Source: Propionivibrio sp. (GTDB taxonomy: Bacteria; Pseudomonadota; Gammaproteobacteria; Burkholderiales; Rhodocyclaceae). Taken from it: 13,924 bases of DNA. A program made the translations under genes and the position numbers. Shown here piece by piece: positions 7,358 to 13,203 of this stretch. Where the stretch lies: positions 1 to 13,924 of the forward strand of contig QKII01000314.1 in the NCBI GenBank assembly GCA_003249625.1, read 5' to 3'. The notes below the pieces were generated by a model. That model did no database searches. It was not told the DNA's origin and worked only from the letters and a program-made list of their open reading frames with translations. Numbering within the stretch: position 1 is the first letter of the stretch; every line of letters starts with the position of its first letter.

Positions 7358-8893
7358 TCACCGTAGCGGCAGAACGAGGAACAGGTTTGCGTCCTGACGC
7401 CTTATCAACAGCAGTGCTTGCTCCCGATCCAGAGCAAGGGCCCTTTCCACTTCATCGACTCTGGTTACAGCCTGACGATTCACTTCGATGATGACGTCGC
7501 CGACTTGCACCCCCGCCATACCCGCGGGGCTGCCGTTAGAAACGTTGGCAACCAGCACCCCCTTCTCTCCTTCCATTCCAGACTGCCTCGCCAGATCCGG
7601 GGTGAGCGTCTCAAGCTCAAGTCCGAGTTTGGCCAATTGATGGAGCGCCTCTTTAGAAAGCCATGCAGCACGCTGCGGTTCGGGCAATTGCTCTTTGCCG
7701 ACCGTGATCCTTAAGCCAAGGTTTTTTCCATTCCGGATGACTACCATTTCCGTTTGAGTCCCTGGTGGTGTTACCGAGACCAAATTGCGAAGTTCGCTAC
7801 TGCTCGAAACCTCCTTGGCATCGAACCGTATGATGACATCTCCTGCCTTCAAGCCGCCCTTGTCGGCCGGCGAATTCTTATTGACCTTGGAGACGAGTAC
7901 CCCCTTGACGTCAGGTAGGTGAAGACTCTTCGCCAAATCCGCCGTGACATCCTGTATTCCGATGCCGAGTACGCCACGAGCGATCTTCTCACCCTTGATC
8001 AAGGTCGGCAGCATGGTCTTGATCATGTTCGATGGAATAGCAAAGCCGACGCCCGCCGATTGCCCGTGCCCGCCCCCTCCGGTGGCAATCGCGCTGTTCA
8101 TGCCGATGACTTCACCGCGCATGTTGACCAGCGGGCCACCAGAATTACCCGGATTGATCGGTGCATCGGTCTGCAAAAAATCTTCTAACGCAGCGATTCC
8201 AACATCGGAGCGCCCCTTGGCACTGATGATGCCGTTAGTGACTGTCTGGGTTAGCCCGAACGGAGCCCCTACTGCAATAACGAGATTTCCGACCCTGAGC
8301 GCGTCTGAGTCACCCAATTGAACCGTAGGCAAACTATCCTTTTTTTTGTCATCGATTTTGATGATGGCCACATCGGACTTGGGATCGGTGCCGATGATCG
8401 TTGCAGTGAAGCTCCGCTTGTCGGCAAGCTGTACCTTGATTTTGTCGACTTCGGCTACCACGTGGTAATTGGTCAGGATATGTCCCTCACCGTCGAGGAT
8501 CATGCCAGATCCCATGCCGCGCCGCGGAACCCGGTATTCTTTCGGAGAACGATTCGCTTGTGACTGTGGAAGCGGTTGCCCAAAGAATTTATCTAAAAGA
8601 TCGTCGCCAAAAGGAAACGGAAAGACGGGGGTCTGCATCTTTACCATCTTTTCGGAATAAACGCTGACAACTGCTGGCCTGACATGCTCTGCAACTGCGG
8701 CGAACGCATTGCCCAGTTGTTCTGCCGGCACAACAACCGCATCCGTGATCGGCCCCGGTGACGAAGCGATCGCAATAGATGAAACGCTGGCTGCGATCGC
8801 CATGAGAGTCGATGCCACGACAAGACGTTCGATGCCGCGGATGCTGGCGGCGATGATCTTCTGATGGGGAACTATTGCACGTACGTATTTCAT
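7358..8893 (-). CDS. Periplasmic Do-type serine protease (DegP/MucD-like)
   Basis: This 511-residue protein has the expected length for DegP/MucD. A basic N-terminus and a hydrophobic stretch (about 22-44, VVASTLMAIAASVSS) serve as signal peptide or anchor for the periplasm. The trypsin-like domain has an intact triad: His144 in LTNYHVV, Asp174 in PKSDVAI and Ser251 in PGNSGGP. The LA-loop region (QTPVFPFPFGDDLLDKFFG) is typical of the family. Two PDZ domains follow, at about 304-400 (ARGVLGIGIQDVT) and 420-510 (KGVLVANVSNGSPA). It should degrade or refold damaged envelope proteins. A G-rich stretch (GGTTGGGGG) precedes the ATG. About 240 bases upstream, on the same strand, lies a degenerate copy of the promoter shared by the neighbouring stress genes. 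The symbol degP, degQ or mucD cannot be settled from sequence alone. Confidence 0.93.
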   Translation of the reverse strand: MKYVRAIVPHQKIIAASIRGIERLVVASTLMAIAASVSSIAIASSPGPITDAVVVPAEQLGNAFAAVAEHVRPAVVSVYSEKMVKMQTPVFPFPFGDDLLDKFFGQPLPQSQANRSPKEYRVPRRGMGSGMILDGEGHILTNYHVVAEVDKIKVQLADKRSFTATIIGTDPKSDVAIIKIDDKKKDSLPTVQLGDSDALRVGNLVIAVGAPFGLTQTVTNGIISAKGRSDVGIAALEDFLQTDAPINPGNSGGPLVNMRGEVIGMNSAIATGGGGHGQSAGVGFAIPSNMIKTMLPTLIKGEKIARGVLGIGIQDVTADLAKSLHLPDVKGVLVSKVNKNSPADKGGLKAGDVIIRFDAKEVSSSSELRNLVSVTPPGTQTEMVVIRNGKNLGLRITVGKEQLPEPQRAAWLSKEALHQLAKLGLELETLTPDLARQSGMEGEKGVLVANVSNGSPAGMAGVQVGDVIIEVNRQAVTRVDEVERALALDREQALLLIRRQDANLFLVLPLR

Positions 8894-9267
8894 TTTTTGC
8901 CCCCAACCGACGGGTAATTGTTACGGAATTAAAGGGGAGACATTGCTTGGACCAAGCTCTATCACCGTGACAAGGGAGCGATGCGCACTTCTTGAAGGTA
9001 TCGGAAACGAGCTGAATCAGCCGCTCCTGATCCCGCAGGAGGTTTTGTTCTGGAGGCAGGCGCGCAACGATTGAAATAAGCCAAGGCAAAGCGGCAGGCA
9101 GCAGACGCCGAAGGGGCCACACACCCCAAGATGAAGCTTAAAAGTACCAATTTCAGCTGTCTTGAGCTATTCGGTTGAGCGCTTATGTGGAGCCACTTAT
9201 GGCACGAGCTTCGGTATCTCAGCCTCCTGCACATATCCCTTGCGTTGTATCTTGTCTTGATGTGTCG
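8894..9267. other. Intergenic region between protease and stress cluster
   Basis: No gene is confidently supported. On the minus strand, two overlapping frames look partly protein-like. One reads VLLSFILGCVAPSASA like a signal peptide (from a TTG at 9150, no SD) and stops near 8962. The other, from a GTG at 9122, reads NLLRDQERLIQLVSDTF before running into the protease gene out of frame. These may be remnants of a decayed small gene or a long leader of the protease. The degenerate promoter at 9141-9201 lies here. Confidence 0.4.
9141..9201 (-). promoter_or_regulatory. Degenerate copy of the shared tandem-box promoter, upstream of protease
   Basis: On the minus strand CATAAGTG (9201-9194), six bases, CATAAGCG (9187-9180), ten bases ending CCGAA, then TAGCTC at the -35 place, 17 bases and TACTTT at the -10 place. 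The box spacing (14 bases) and the CGAA before the -35 match the three better copies, but the boxes and hexamers are poorer. If used, transcription would begin near 9134 and give the protease a leader of about 240 bases. Confidence 0.35.
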
Positions 9268-9328
9268 CCTAAGTGCTGACCCCTAAGTGTCAGAACGACT
9301 TGTGTCTTTTCTCTTCGAAATCGATTAT
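9268..9328 (+). promoter_or_regulatory. Tandem CCTAAGTG-box promoter (copy 1)
   Basis: CCTAAGTG at 9268-9275 and again at 9282-9289, ten bases, TTGTGT at 9300-9305, 17 bases, GATTAT at 9323-9328. The same layout recurs at 9848-9908 (+) and 11580-11640 (-). The boxes lie just upstream of the -35, where an activator would sit. The following gene starts at 9388, about 50 bases from the predicted transcription start. Confidence 0.65.
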
Positions 9329-9377
9329 CGGCACGAGTTTTCAAGCGGTGGAAAGCGCTCTTAATTTTCGGGATGAA

Positions 9378-9382
9378 AGAGG
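9378..9382 (+). promoter_or_regulatory. Ribosome binding site deciding the start at 9388
   Basis: AGAGG lies five bases before the ATG at 9388, whereas the upstream in-frame ATG at 9373 has no such site; it would overlap the SD itself. Confidence 0.6.
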
Positions 9383-9387
9383 CGACC

Positions 9388-9831
9388 ATGCTCACCATTA
9401 GTGACGAACAACTGACTAACCGTCAGGAATGGGATTCAAGGCTGATGCAGGGCCAATGTTCTCTCGGTGATTGCCTCCTCGCGTGCATGGCTTTGGGTGT
9501 TCCCGCAAGTGACTATTTGCGGCAATGCCTGGAAGAGGCGCTTGTCGACACTACCGATGGTCGATCAGACCTTTACGCGGCGCTCTATAGAGATGCTTGG
9601 AAACCCAAGGCGGACGCAGACGAGTCAGGAACGTGGTTTTCCCACGTCAGGTTCATTGTCGACTGCGAAACTTACAAGGGAAAATCAAAGGCCGATCCAA
9701 CCCGCTACGCGGAGACGGCCTTCCATGCAGCGGCGGCAATCCTGAACAAATCCCCGCTCGAAATTTTTAACACCTACTACCGTAAAAAAAGCGGCCTGAG
9801 GGTTACGGTCCCCGATAACCGACCGGATTAG
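9388..9831 (+). CDS. Hypothetical protein, 147 residues
   Basis: I do not recognise this family. The protein begins MLTISDEQLTNRQEWDSRLM and has no signal peptide or membrane segment, so it should be cytosolic. The first half is helical and cysteine-containing (GDCLLACMALGVP, then DYLRQCLEEAL); the second half has FSHVRFIVDCETYKGK, a helix with TAFHAAAAILN, and a basic C-terminus (YYRKKSGLRV). Coding support comes from a well-placed SD, even codon use and the dedicated promoter copy at 9268-9328 some 60 bases upstream. It is followed by a second copy of the same promoter and the DUF2934 gene, so it is probably a single-gene unit of a common regulon. The in-frame ATG at 9373 is a less likely start. 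Confidence 0.75.
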   Translation: MLTISDEQLTNRQEWDSRLMQGQCSLGDCLLACMALGVPASDYLRQCLEEALVDTTDGRSDLYAALYRDAWKPKADADESGTWFSHVRFIVDCETYKGKSKADPTRYAETAFHAAAAILNKSPLEIFNTYYRKKSGLRVTVPDNRPD

Positions 9832-9847
9832 CGCTTCGGCGTGACCC

Positions 9848-9908
9848 GCTAGGTGCTTCCACCTAAGTGTGTGGACGAATTGTGCCGGACAGTTCAACAG
9901 TCGATCAT
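9848..9908 (+). promoter_or_regulatory. Tandem CCTAAGTG-box promoter (copy 2)
   Basis: GCTAGGTG at 9848-9855 and CCTAAGTG at 9862-9869 (14 bases apart), ten bases ending GGACGAA, TTGTGC at 9880-9885, 17 bases, GATCAT at 9903-9908. The geometry equals copy 1 base for base. Predicted transcription start is near 9915, leaving a leader of only about 20 bases before the DUF2934 start. Confidence 0.65.
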
Positions 9909-9921
9909 TTCCACTGCCATC

Positions 9922-9929
9922 AAGAGGAG
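9922..9929 (+). promoter_or_regulatory. Ribosome binding site of the DUF2934 gene
   Basis: AAGAGGAG ends six bases before the ATG at 9936. The in-frame ATG at 9930 directly abuts it and the GTG at 9867 lies inside the promoter, so 9936 is the best start. Confidence 0.6.
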
Positions 9930-9935
9930 ATGAGG

Positions 9936-10157
9936 ATGAAAGATTCAACCCACACCGCTCATAAGAAAATCACCGCCTCGAGCAAGCGCCTGGCAACAGC
10001 ACCGCAGTCGCAGTCCTCACTGAGTGTTGACGCATTGCAGCACATCTCCATGGCTGCCTATTACAAGGCAGAGCAGCGAGGTTTCGTTGCAGGGCGGGAA
10101 TTGGATGACTGGGTCGAAGCAGAGGCTGAATACAAGAGCGGCACGGTGGCGCTATAG
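9936..10157 (+). CDS. DUF2934 domain protein
   Basis: This 73-residue protein has a basic, Ser/Thr-rich N-terminal tail (HTAHKKITASSKRLATAPQS) followed by a DUF2934 domain at about 38-68: ISMAAYYKAEQRGF, then GRELDDWVEAEAEY. The pattern of an Ala-Tyr helix, RGF, a Gly turn and DDW.AEAE is the signature of this small family, whose function is unknown. It is common in proteobacterial stress or accessory clusters beside Hsp20 genes. The start at 9936 is set by its SD and by the preceding promoter. It is separated from the Hsp20 gene by 105 bases with no promoter of the same kind, so the two may share the transcript from copy 2. Confidence 0.8.
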   Translation: MKDSTHTAHKKITASSKRLATAPQSQSSLSVDALQHISMAAYYKAEQRGFVAGRELDDWVEAEAEYKSGTVAL

Positions 10158-10262
10158 CCGTCCTTCCACGCAGCCAGTCTTTCAAGAACGACTGTCAGAC
10201 ATTCTGAGTGATCGCGGGCAGTGATTGCTCAGGGAGTTTATTGAGAACAGGAGCAGCTACCG

Positions 10263-10688
10263 ATGGCCGTGAGTGTCCCGATTAATTTCCTCAGTGAACC
10301 GACGCCTGCTGATTTCTTAGCACCGGTCTCCGTAGACGGTGGGGCTGTCCGGCGATTGTTAGGAAAACCAGAGAGTCTGCCTCAAGTGAAGATCGACATC
10401 TCAGAGGACGATTCGGCGTATTCGATCCGAGTCGAGATCCCGGATGCGGAGCAAATGGAAATCAAGGCGTCCATCGAGGGTAACGTGGTGTTGGTCAGCG
10501 CAAGAATTCGTAGAGAAAAGAAGGAAGAGGACGGCGGAGTCGTGATTAGTTGCGCGCGGTATTTCGTCAACGTTGCGCGGCGCTTTGCTTTATCCCAGCC
10601 GTTCAACAGGGGCAAAGCCTACGCCAAGGATGAGGCAGGCAGCTGGGTTTTGACCTTGCCCAAGCGCCTGGCCGGGAATTTGCGGTGA
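10263..10688 (+). CDS. Hsp20 / alpha-crystallin-like small heat shock protein
   Basis: This 141-residue protein has an N-terminal arm of about 40 residues followed by an alpha-crystallin domain (about 41-134): VKIDISEDDSAYSIRVEIPD, then MEIKASIEGNVVLVSARIRREKKEE, a loop, and RRFALSQPF leading to AKDEAGSWVLTLPKR, the family's A-x-x-x-x-G-x-x-L signature near the end. Small heat shock proteins hold unfolding proteins in soluble complexes without ATP. The C-terminal I-x-I/V anchor normally used for oligomer formation is missing; the protein ends AGNLR right after the last strand. A Cys-containing insert (VVISCARYF) stands where the usual ERxxGxFxR segment begins. An AGGAG lies about nine bases before the ATG. 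A divergent member is more likely than a broken one. Confidence 0.82.
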   Translation: MAVSVPINFLSEPTPADFLAPVSVDGGAVRRLLGKPESLPQVKIDISEDDSAYSIRVEIPDAEQMEIKASIEGNVVLVSARIRREKKEEDGGVVISCARYFVNVARRFALSQPFNRGKAYAKDEAGSWVLTLPKRLAGNLR

Positions 10689-10831
10689 TGTAATTGGCGG
10701 GTTTGCCTTAGAGCTGGTAGCAAACGGGGATCGCTGGCGAATACCGCTTGTTTCGTTTTCGGTAAGAAGTATTTTGTTCGGGTGCTCTCGGATTTTCGAC
10801 GTCCGCGCGATTTCCCTAAAAGGAGGGCAGC

Positions 10832-11224
10832 ATGAAACAGAGTGTATTTCCGCTTGTGCTGGCGATTTTCTTTGGCGTTCAACCGCTGACGGCGCTTGGC
10901 GCAGACCCGCTTCCTGCCAAGGTGCTTTATCTATCAGGTGGAATCGGTGAGGAAGAGCTCAAGCATGTCCTCGAAATGCGGGACGATTTCAATTTGCGGT
11001 TATTGTTTTGCGAGGTGAAGGGAGCCTACATTGCGGGTGTCAATGTTCTCGTCACTGACGACAAGGATAGAGTCGTTCTTGCCGTAGACGATGCGGGCCC
11101 CTATCTCTTCGCAGAATTGCCCCCGGGGCAATACCGGGTTAAAGCAACCTATGCAGGCCACGTCAAAGAACAGCGGCTACATCTCCCGAGTAATGCGGCC
11201 CGGGAAGGAGTTTTCCGCTGGTAG
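10832..11224 (+). CDS. Secreted carboxypeptidase-regulatory-like domain protein
   Basis: This 130-residue protein has a clear Sec signal peptide (MKQSVFPLVLAIFFGV..., cleavage likely after LGA, about residue 23), so it is exported. The mature part contains a beta-sandwich of the CarboxypepD_reg / transthyretin-like type: AYIAGVNVLVTDDKDRVVLAVDDAGPYLFAELPPGQYRVKATYAGH. The G.Y...LPPG.Y.V.A.Y.G motif is typical of this fold. No enzyme domain is attached. A strong SD (AAGGAGG) precedes the ATG by about six bases. It lies 143 bases after the Hsp20 gene with no copy of the tandem-box promoter between, so it may be read through or have its own promoter. Its 3' end faces that of the 91-residue gene across 38 bases. 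Confidence 0.8.
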   Translation: MKQSVFPLVLAIFFGVQPLTALGADPLPAKVLYLSGGIGEEELKHVLEMRDDFNLRLLFCEVKGAYIAGVNVLVTDDKDRVVLAVDDAGPYLFAELPPGQYRVKATYAGHVKEQRLHLPSNAAREGVFRW

Positions 11225-11263
11225 ATTGGTTTTCTACGGGCAGGGCGCTGCGGAAAACTTCTT
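11205..11263. terminator. Large stem-loop between convergent genes
   Basis: AAGGAGTTTTCCGC (11205-11218) pairs with GCGGAAAACTTCTT (11250-11263) over 14 bp with one G-T pair. The loop of 31 bases has its own small stem (GTAGA 11221-11225 with TCTAC 11233-11237). It spans the stop codons of both convergent genes, so it could end or stabilise both transcripts. No long T-run follows on either strand. Confidence 0.5.
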
Positions 11264-11538
11264 CACGAGAGGGAAACGAACTCTCCATGTTCGAGAATGC
11301 CAAGTCGCTCGGCGAATTCGTCAAGGTCGTCAGCTCCCTCCAGGTAATGCTTGCAGGAGTCAACCAGGTAGTACCTTCCCAGTGACGCGCGTAACGGCGA
11401 GCTACTCCGGGTTTTTCGCAAAAACTGCCCTTTGGATTGCAACACCCTGTTGATCCGCGCTATCGCCGCGTGCTCGCTCACTGCATGAGCCGTTACGCCC
11501 TCGGTTATCAGGGGTTTTACGTTAATACTCGGCATCAT
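11263..11538 (-). CDS. Hypothetical protein, 91 residues
   Basis: I can give no function. The gene is supported by a very strong SD (GGAGGAGGG, about five to eight bases before two adjacent ATGs at 11538 and 11535) and by promoter copy 3. The protein is cytosolic and helical at first (SEHAAIARINRVLQSKGQFLRK), followed by a compact segment LGRYYLVDSCKHYLEGADDLDEFAERLGIL. The pattern RYY.VD, a short gap, then an acidic helix LDEFAERLGIL resembles small conserved proteins seen widely in beta- and gammaproteobacteria (recalled pattern, not checked). It points towards the secreted beta-sandwich protein gene and is separated from it by a stem-loop. Regulation with the DUF2934 and 147-residue genes is inferred from the shared promoter. 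Confidence 0.75.
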   Translation of the reverse strand: MMPSINVKPLITEGVTAHAVSEHAAIARINRVLQSKGQFLRKTRSSSPLRASLGRYYLVDSCKHYLEGADDLDEFAERLGILEHGEFVSLS

Positions 11539-11540
11539 TT

Positions 11541-11549
11541 CCCTCCTCC
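11541..11549 (-). promoter_or_regulatory. Strong ribosome binding site of the 91-residue gene
   Basis: On the minus strand GGAGGAGGG lies directly before AAATGATG, which favours the start at 11538 or the adjacent ATG at 11535. Confidence 0.65.
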
Positions 11550-11579
11550 AGTGATTGATTGTGGCAAATACCTACGAGA

Positions 11580-11640
11580 AGGATCCGCTTCTTTGCCTTC
11601 AGGCACCATTCGTCCAGCCACCTAGGTGGTGGCACTTAGG
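11580..11640 (-). promoter_or_regulatory. Tandem CCTAAGTG-box promoter (copy 3)
   Basis: On the minus strand CCTAAGTG (11640-11633), six bases, CCTAGGTG (11626-11619), ten bases ending GGACGAA, TGGTGC (11608-11603), 17 bases, GATCCT (11585-11580). The second box lies in the perfect palindrome CACCTAGGTG. Spacing is identical to copies 1 and 2. The GGACGAA before the -35 is also found in copy 2. The 91-residue gene begins about 40 bases downstream. Confidence 0.65.
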
Positions 11641-11685
11641 CTGTCCTGCAACGATAAAATGAGGTATCAGGGGCGGGGTAGGAAT

Positions 11686-12309
11686 TCAGGTTTCCTGCTG
11701 ATTTCTGAGCCCCATTTCTCCCACCAGCTCGGCCAGCTCAAGCATGTTCGATTTGCCGGTTTTAAGGAGAATGTGCGATCGATGAATCTCTACCGTACGG
11801 TAGCTGATGCCTAATTCGTTGGCGATGTCTTTGTTGCTTTTCCCGGTGAGGGCGAGAAGAAGAATTTCCAGTTCGCGAGGCGACAACCCGGAGACGCACT
11901 TACCGTGGGCCGCTAATTTCTTTCTTTCCGTTTCAAGGTCACTGGAACGCTGCAAGGCGCTCTCAACACACGCAATTAGCTCGTCGGCTTGGACCGGTTT
12001 GGTCAAGAAATTCTCCGCGCCAGCCTTCATCGACCGTACCGACATCGGGATGGTGCCATGAGCCGTCAGAAAAATCGTCCGCAGTTTTGTGCCCCTTTTT
12101 TGCAATTCCTCGTAGAGTTCCTCACCGCTCATCTGAGGCATCTTCACGTCAAGAATCAGGCATCCCGACCAGTCAGGATCGTAGTGTTCGAGGAATTCTT
12201 CCGCACTCGAAAAACAAAGCGGCTCATAGCCCTCCGTGCTGAGCAGCAGAGCGATACTTTCCCGTACCGCCAGGTCATCATCGATAATAAAAACACCTGA
12301 TGTATTCAT
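11686..12309 (-). CDS. FixJ/NarL-type response regulator
   Basis: This 207-residue protein has a receiver domain (about 5-120) with the acidic pair Asp10-Asp12 in IIDDD, phospho-acceptor Asp54 in LILDVKMPQMSG, Thr82 in FLTAHG and Lys104 in FLTKPV. The FLTAHGTIPMSV block is typical of the FixJ subgroup. A linker leads to a LuxR-type helix-turn-helix (about 140-200): LSPRELEILLLALTGKSNKDIA, then GISYRTVEIHRSHILLKTGKSN. It should be a phosphorylation-dependent transcription activator. Its ATG overlaps the stop of the preceding kinase remnant as ATGA, so it once was the second gene of a kinase-regulator operon. All key residues are intact, unlike the kinase. Proximity makes it the candidate activator of the tandem-box promoters; that is inference. 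Confidence 0.92.
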   Translation of the reverse strand: MNTSGVFIIDDDLAVRESIALLLSTEGYEPLCFSSAEEFLEHYDPDWSGCLILDVKMPQMSGEELYEELQKRGTKLRTIFLTAHGTIPMSVRSMKAGAENFLTKPVQADELIACVESALQRSSDLETERKKLAAHGKCVSGLSPRELEILLLALTGKSNKDIANELGISYRTVEIHRSHILLKTGKSNMLELAELVGEMGLRNQQET

Positions 12310-12644
12310 GGCGCAAACGGCAGCGTGAAATGAACGGTAGCTCCCGCCCCTGAGGACGATTCAACGCACCATTGTTCCCTCTGGGATTCAATGATGGACC
12401 GGCTGACGGACAGACCAATACCGAGACCGATTTCCTTGGTGGTGAAGAACGGCTCGAAAATATCGGCTTGAACAGCTTCGGGAATCCCTCGCACGTTATT
12501 TCTTTCGGATACGAGATCAAGAAAGCCGACGAGAAAGTCGACGATAAGTATGTACGCCGTTTTGAGATGCAAAGGGCGTGGGCGCACAAGAAGAAGAGAA
12601 CCAGATTCTTGAGAGATGTCCGGCATGTCGGGTTGTAAGTTCAA
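12306..12644 (-). pseudogene. Histidine kinase remnant (C-terminal ATPase part only)
   Basis: Only the last third of a HATPase_c domain is left. From about 12491 downward the frame reads RGIPEAVQADIFEPFFTTK, then GLGIGLSVSRSII and a final SGAGATVHFTLPF, which match the G1 end, F-box and G2 box of FixL/PrsK-type kinases. The HisKA domain, phospho-histidine and N-box are absent. The usual HGG segment after the G2 box is replaced by SQREQ. The residues before RGIP (such as AYILIVDFLVGFLDLV) do not fit a kinase, so homology breaks near 12491. An open frame continues to a TTG at 12644 with an SD-like GGGAG, but such a protein could not phosphorylate anything. The stop overlaps the response-regulator ATG. 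Loss by deletion or insertion from the IS side is likely. Confidence 0.75.
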
Positions 12645-12829
12645 CCAGCATCTCCCTTTTTAAACTTTTGGATTATTTTGCACTCTGTCTATAACGTTTG
12701 GCATAGGTGTATCCACGTATGCTGGCGACGCCAAAAGGCGTTGCAGGTCGTCAAGCGTAGCTAACCATCAAATAACTTTAGTTGCCTCGGTCACTAGTCT
12801 CTACTACATCTTCAAATCGAACGACAGGT
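12645..12829. other. AT-rich junction between kinase remnant and IS
   Basis: No gene seen. It holds a short hairpin, GCGACGCC (12725-12732) with GGCGTTGC (12737-12744) around AAAA, with no T-run after it. It is richer in A and T than both flanks and probably marks the breakpoint where the kinase 5' part was lost. Confidence 0.4.
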
Positions 12830-12879
12830 TGAATCGCCCCGGGAATTGAGGAGGCTCCATAACCTGAGAGAATGGAGCC

Positions 12880-13203
12880 ATGAGCAAGACGAACAAGTAT
12901 TCCCGGGAAGTCAGAGAGCGTGCCGTACGGCTGGTGCAGGAGGCGCGCAAGGATTACCCCTCGCTGTGGTCGGCGGTCGAATCGATTGCACCAAAGATCG
13001 GCTGCGCAGCGGTCACGCTGCATGAGTGGGTCAAGAAACACGAAATTGAAGCTGGTGTACGGGACGGCGTCCCTCAGGCTGAACGAGAGAGGATCAAAGC
13101 GCTGGAACGCGAGGTCAAGGAACTGCGCCAGGCCAACGAGATACTTCGCCTGGCGAGCGCGTTTTTCGCGCAGGCGGAGCTCGACCGCCTCAAGAAGAAG
13201 TGA
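12880..13203 (+). CDS. IS3-family transposase OrfA
   Basis: This 107-residue protein is complete in length for OrfA. It has an N-terminal helix-turn-helix: [17 protein letters not shown], then [21 protein letters not shown] leucine-zipper-like coiled coil follows ([34 protein letters not shown]) and a basic end (LKKK). OrfA binds the element's ends and is normally fused to OrfB by programmed frameshifting. Here the OrfA stop TGA overlaps a GTG (GTGA at 13200-13203) that can begin OrfB. There is no active partner because OrfB is broken. Confidence 0.88.
   Translation: MSKTNKYSREVRERAVRLVQEARKDYPSLWSAVESIAPKIGCAAVTLHEWVKKHEIEAGVRDGVPQAERERIKALEREVKELRQANEILRLASAFFAQAELDRLKKK

Noticed and set aside
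8589..9122. A 177-codon minus-strand frame starting with GTG
   Set aside because: Two thirds of it overlap the signal-peptide and N-terminal part of the protease out of frame and read as arginine- and cysteine-rich shadow sequence; only the first 50 codons look protein-like, and these are noted as a possible remnant.
12372..12638. An 88-codon plus-strand frame opposite the kinase remnant
   Set aside because: Its first half is antisense to the recognised ATPase motifs, and it has no supporting ribosome site or domain.
12702..12709. CATAGGTG, a near match to the regulon box
   Set aside because: There is no second box 14 bases away on either side and no suitable -35 and -10 at the conserved distances.
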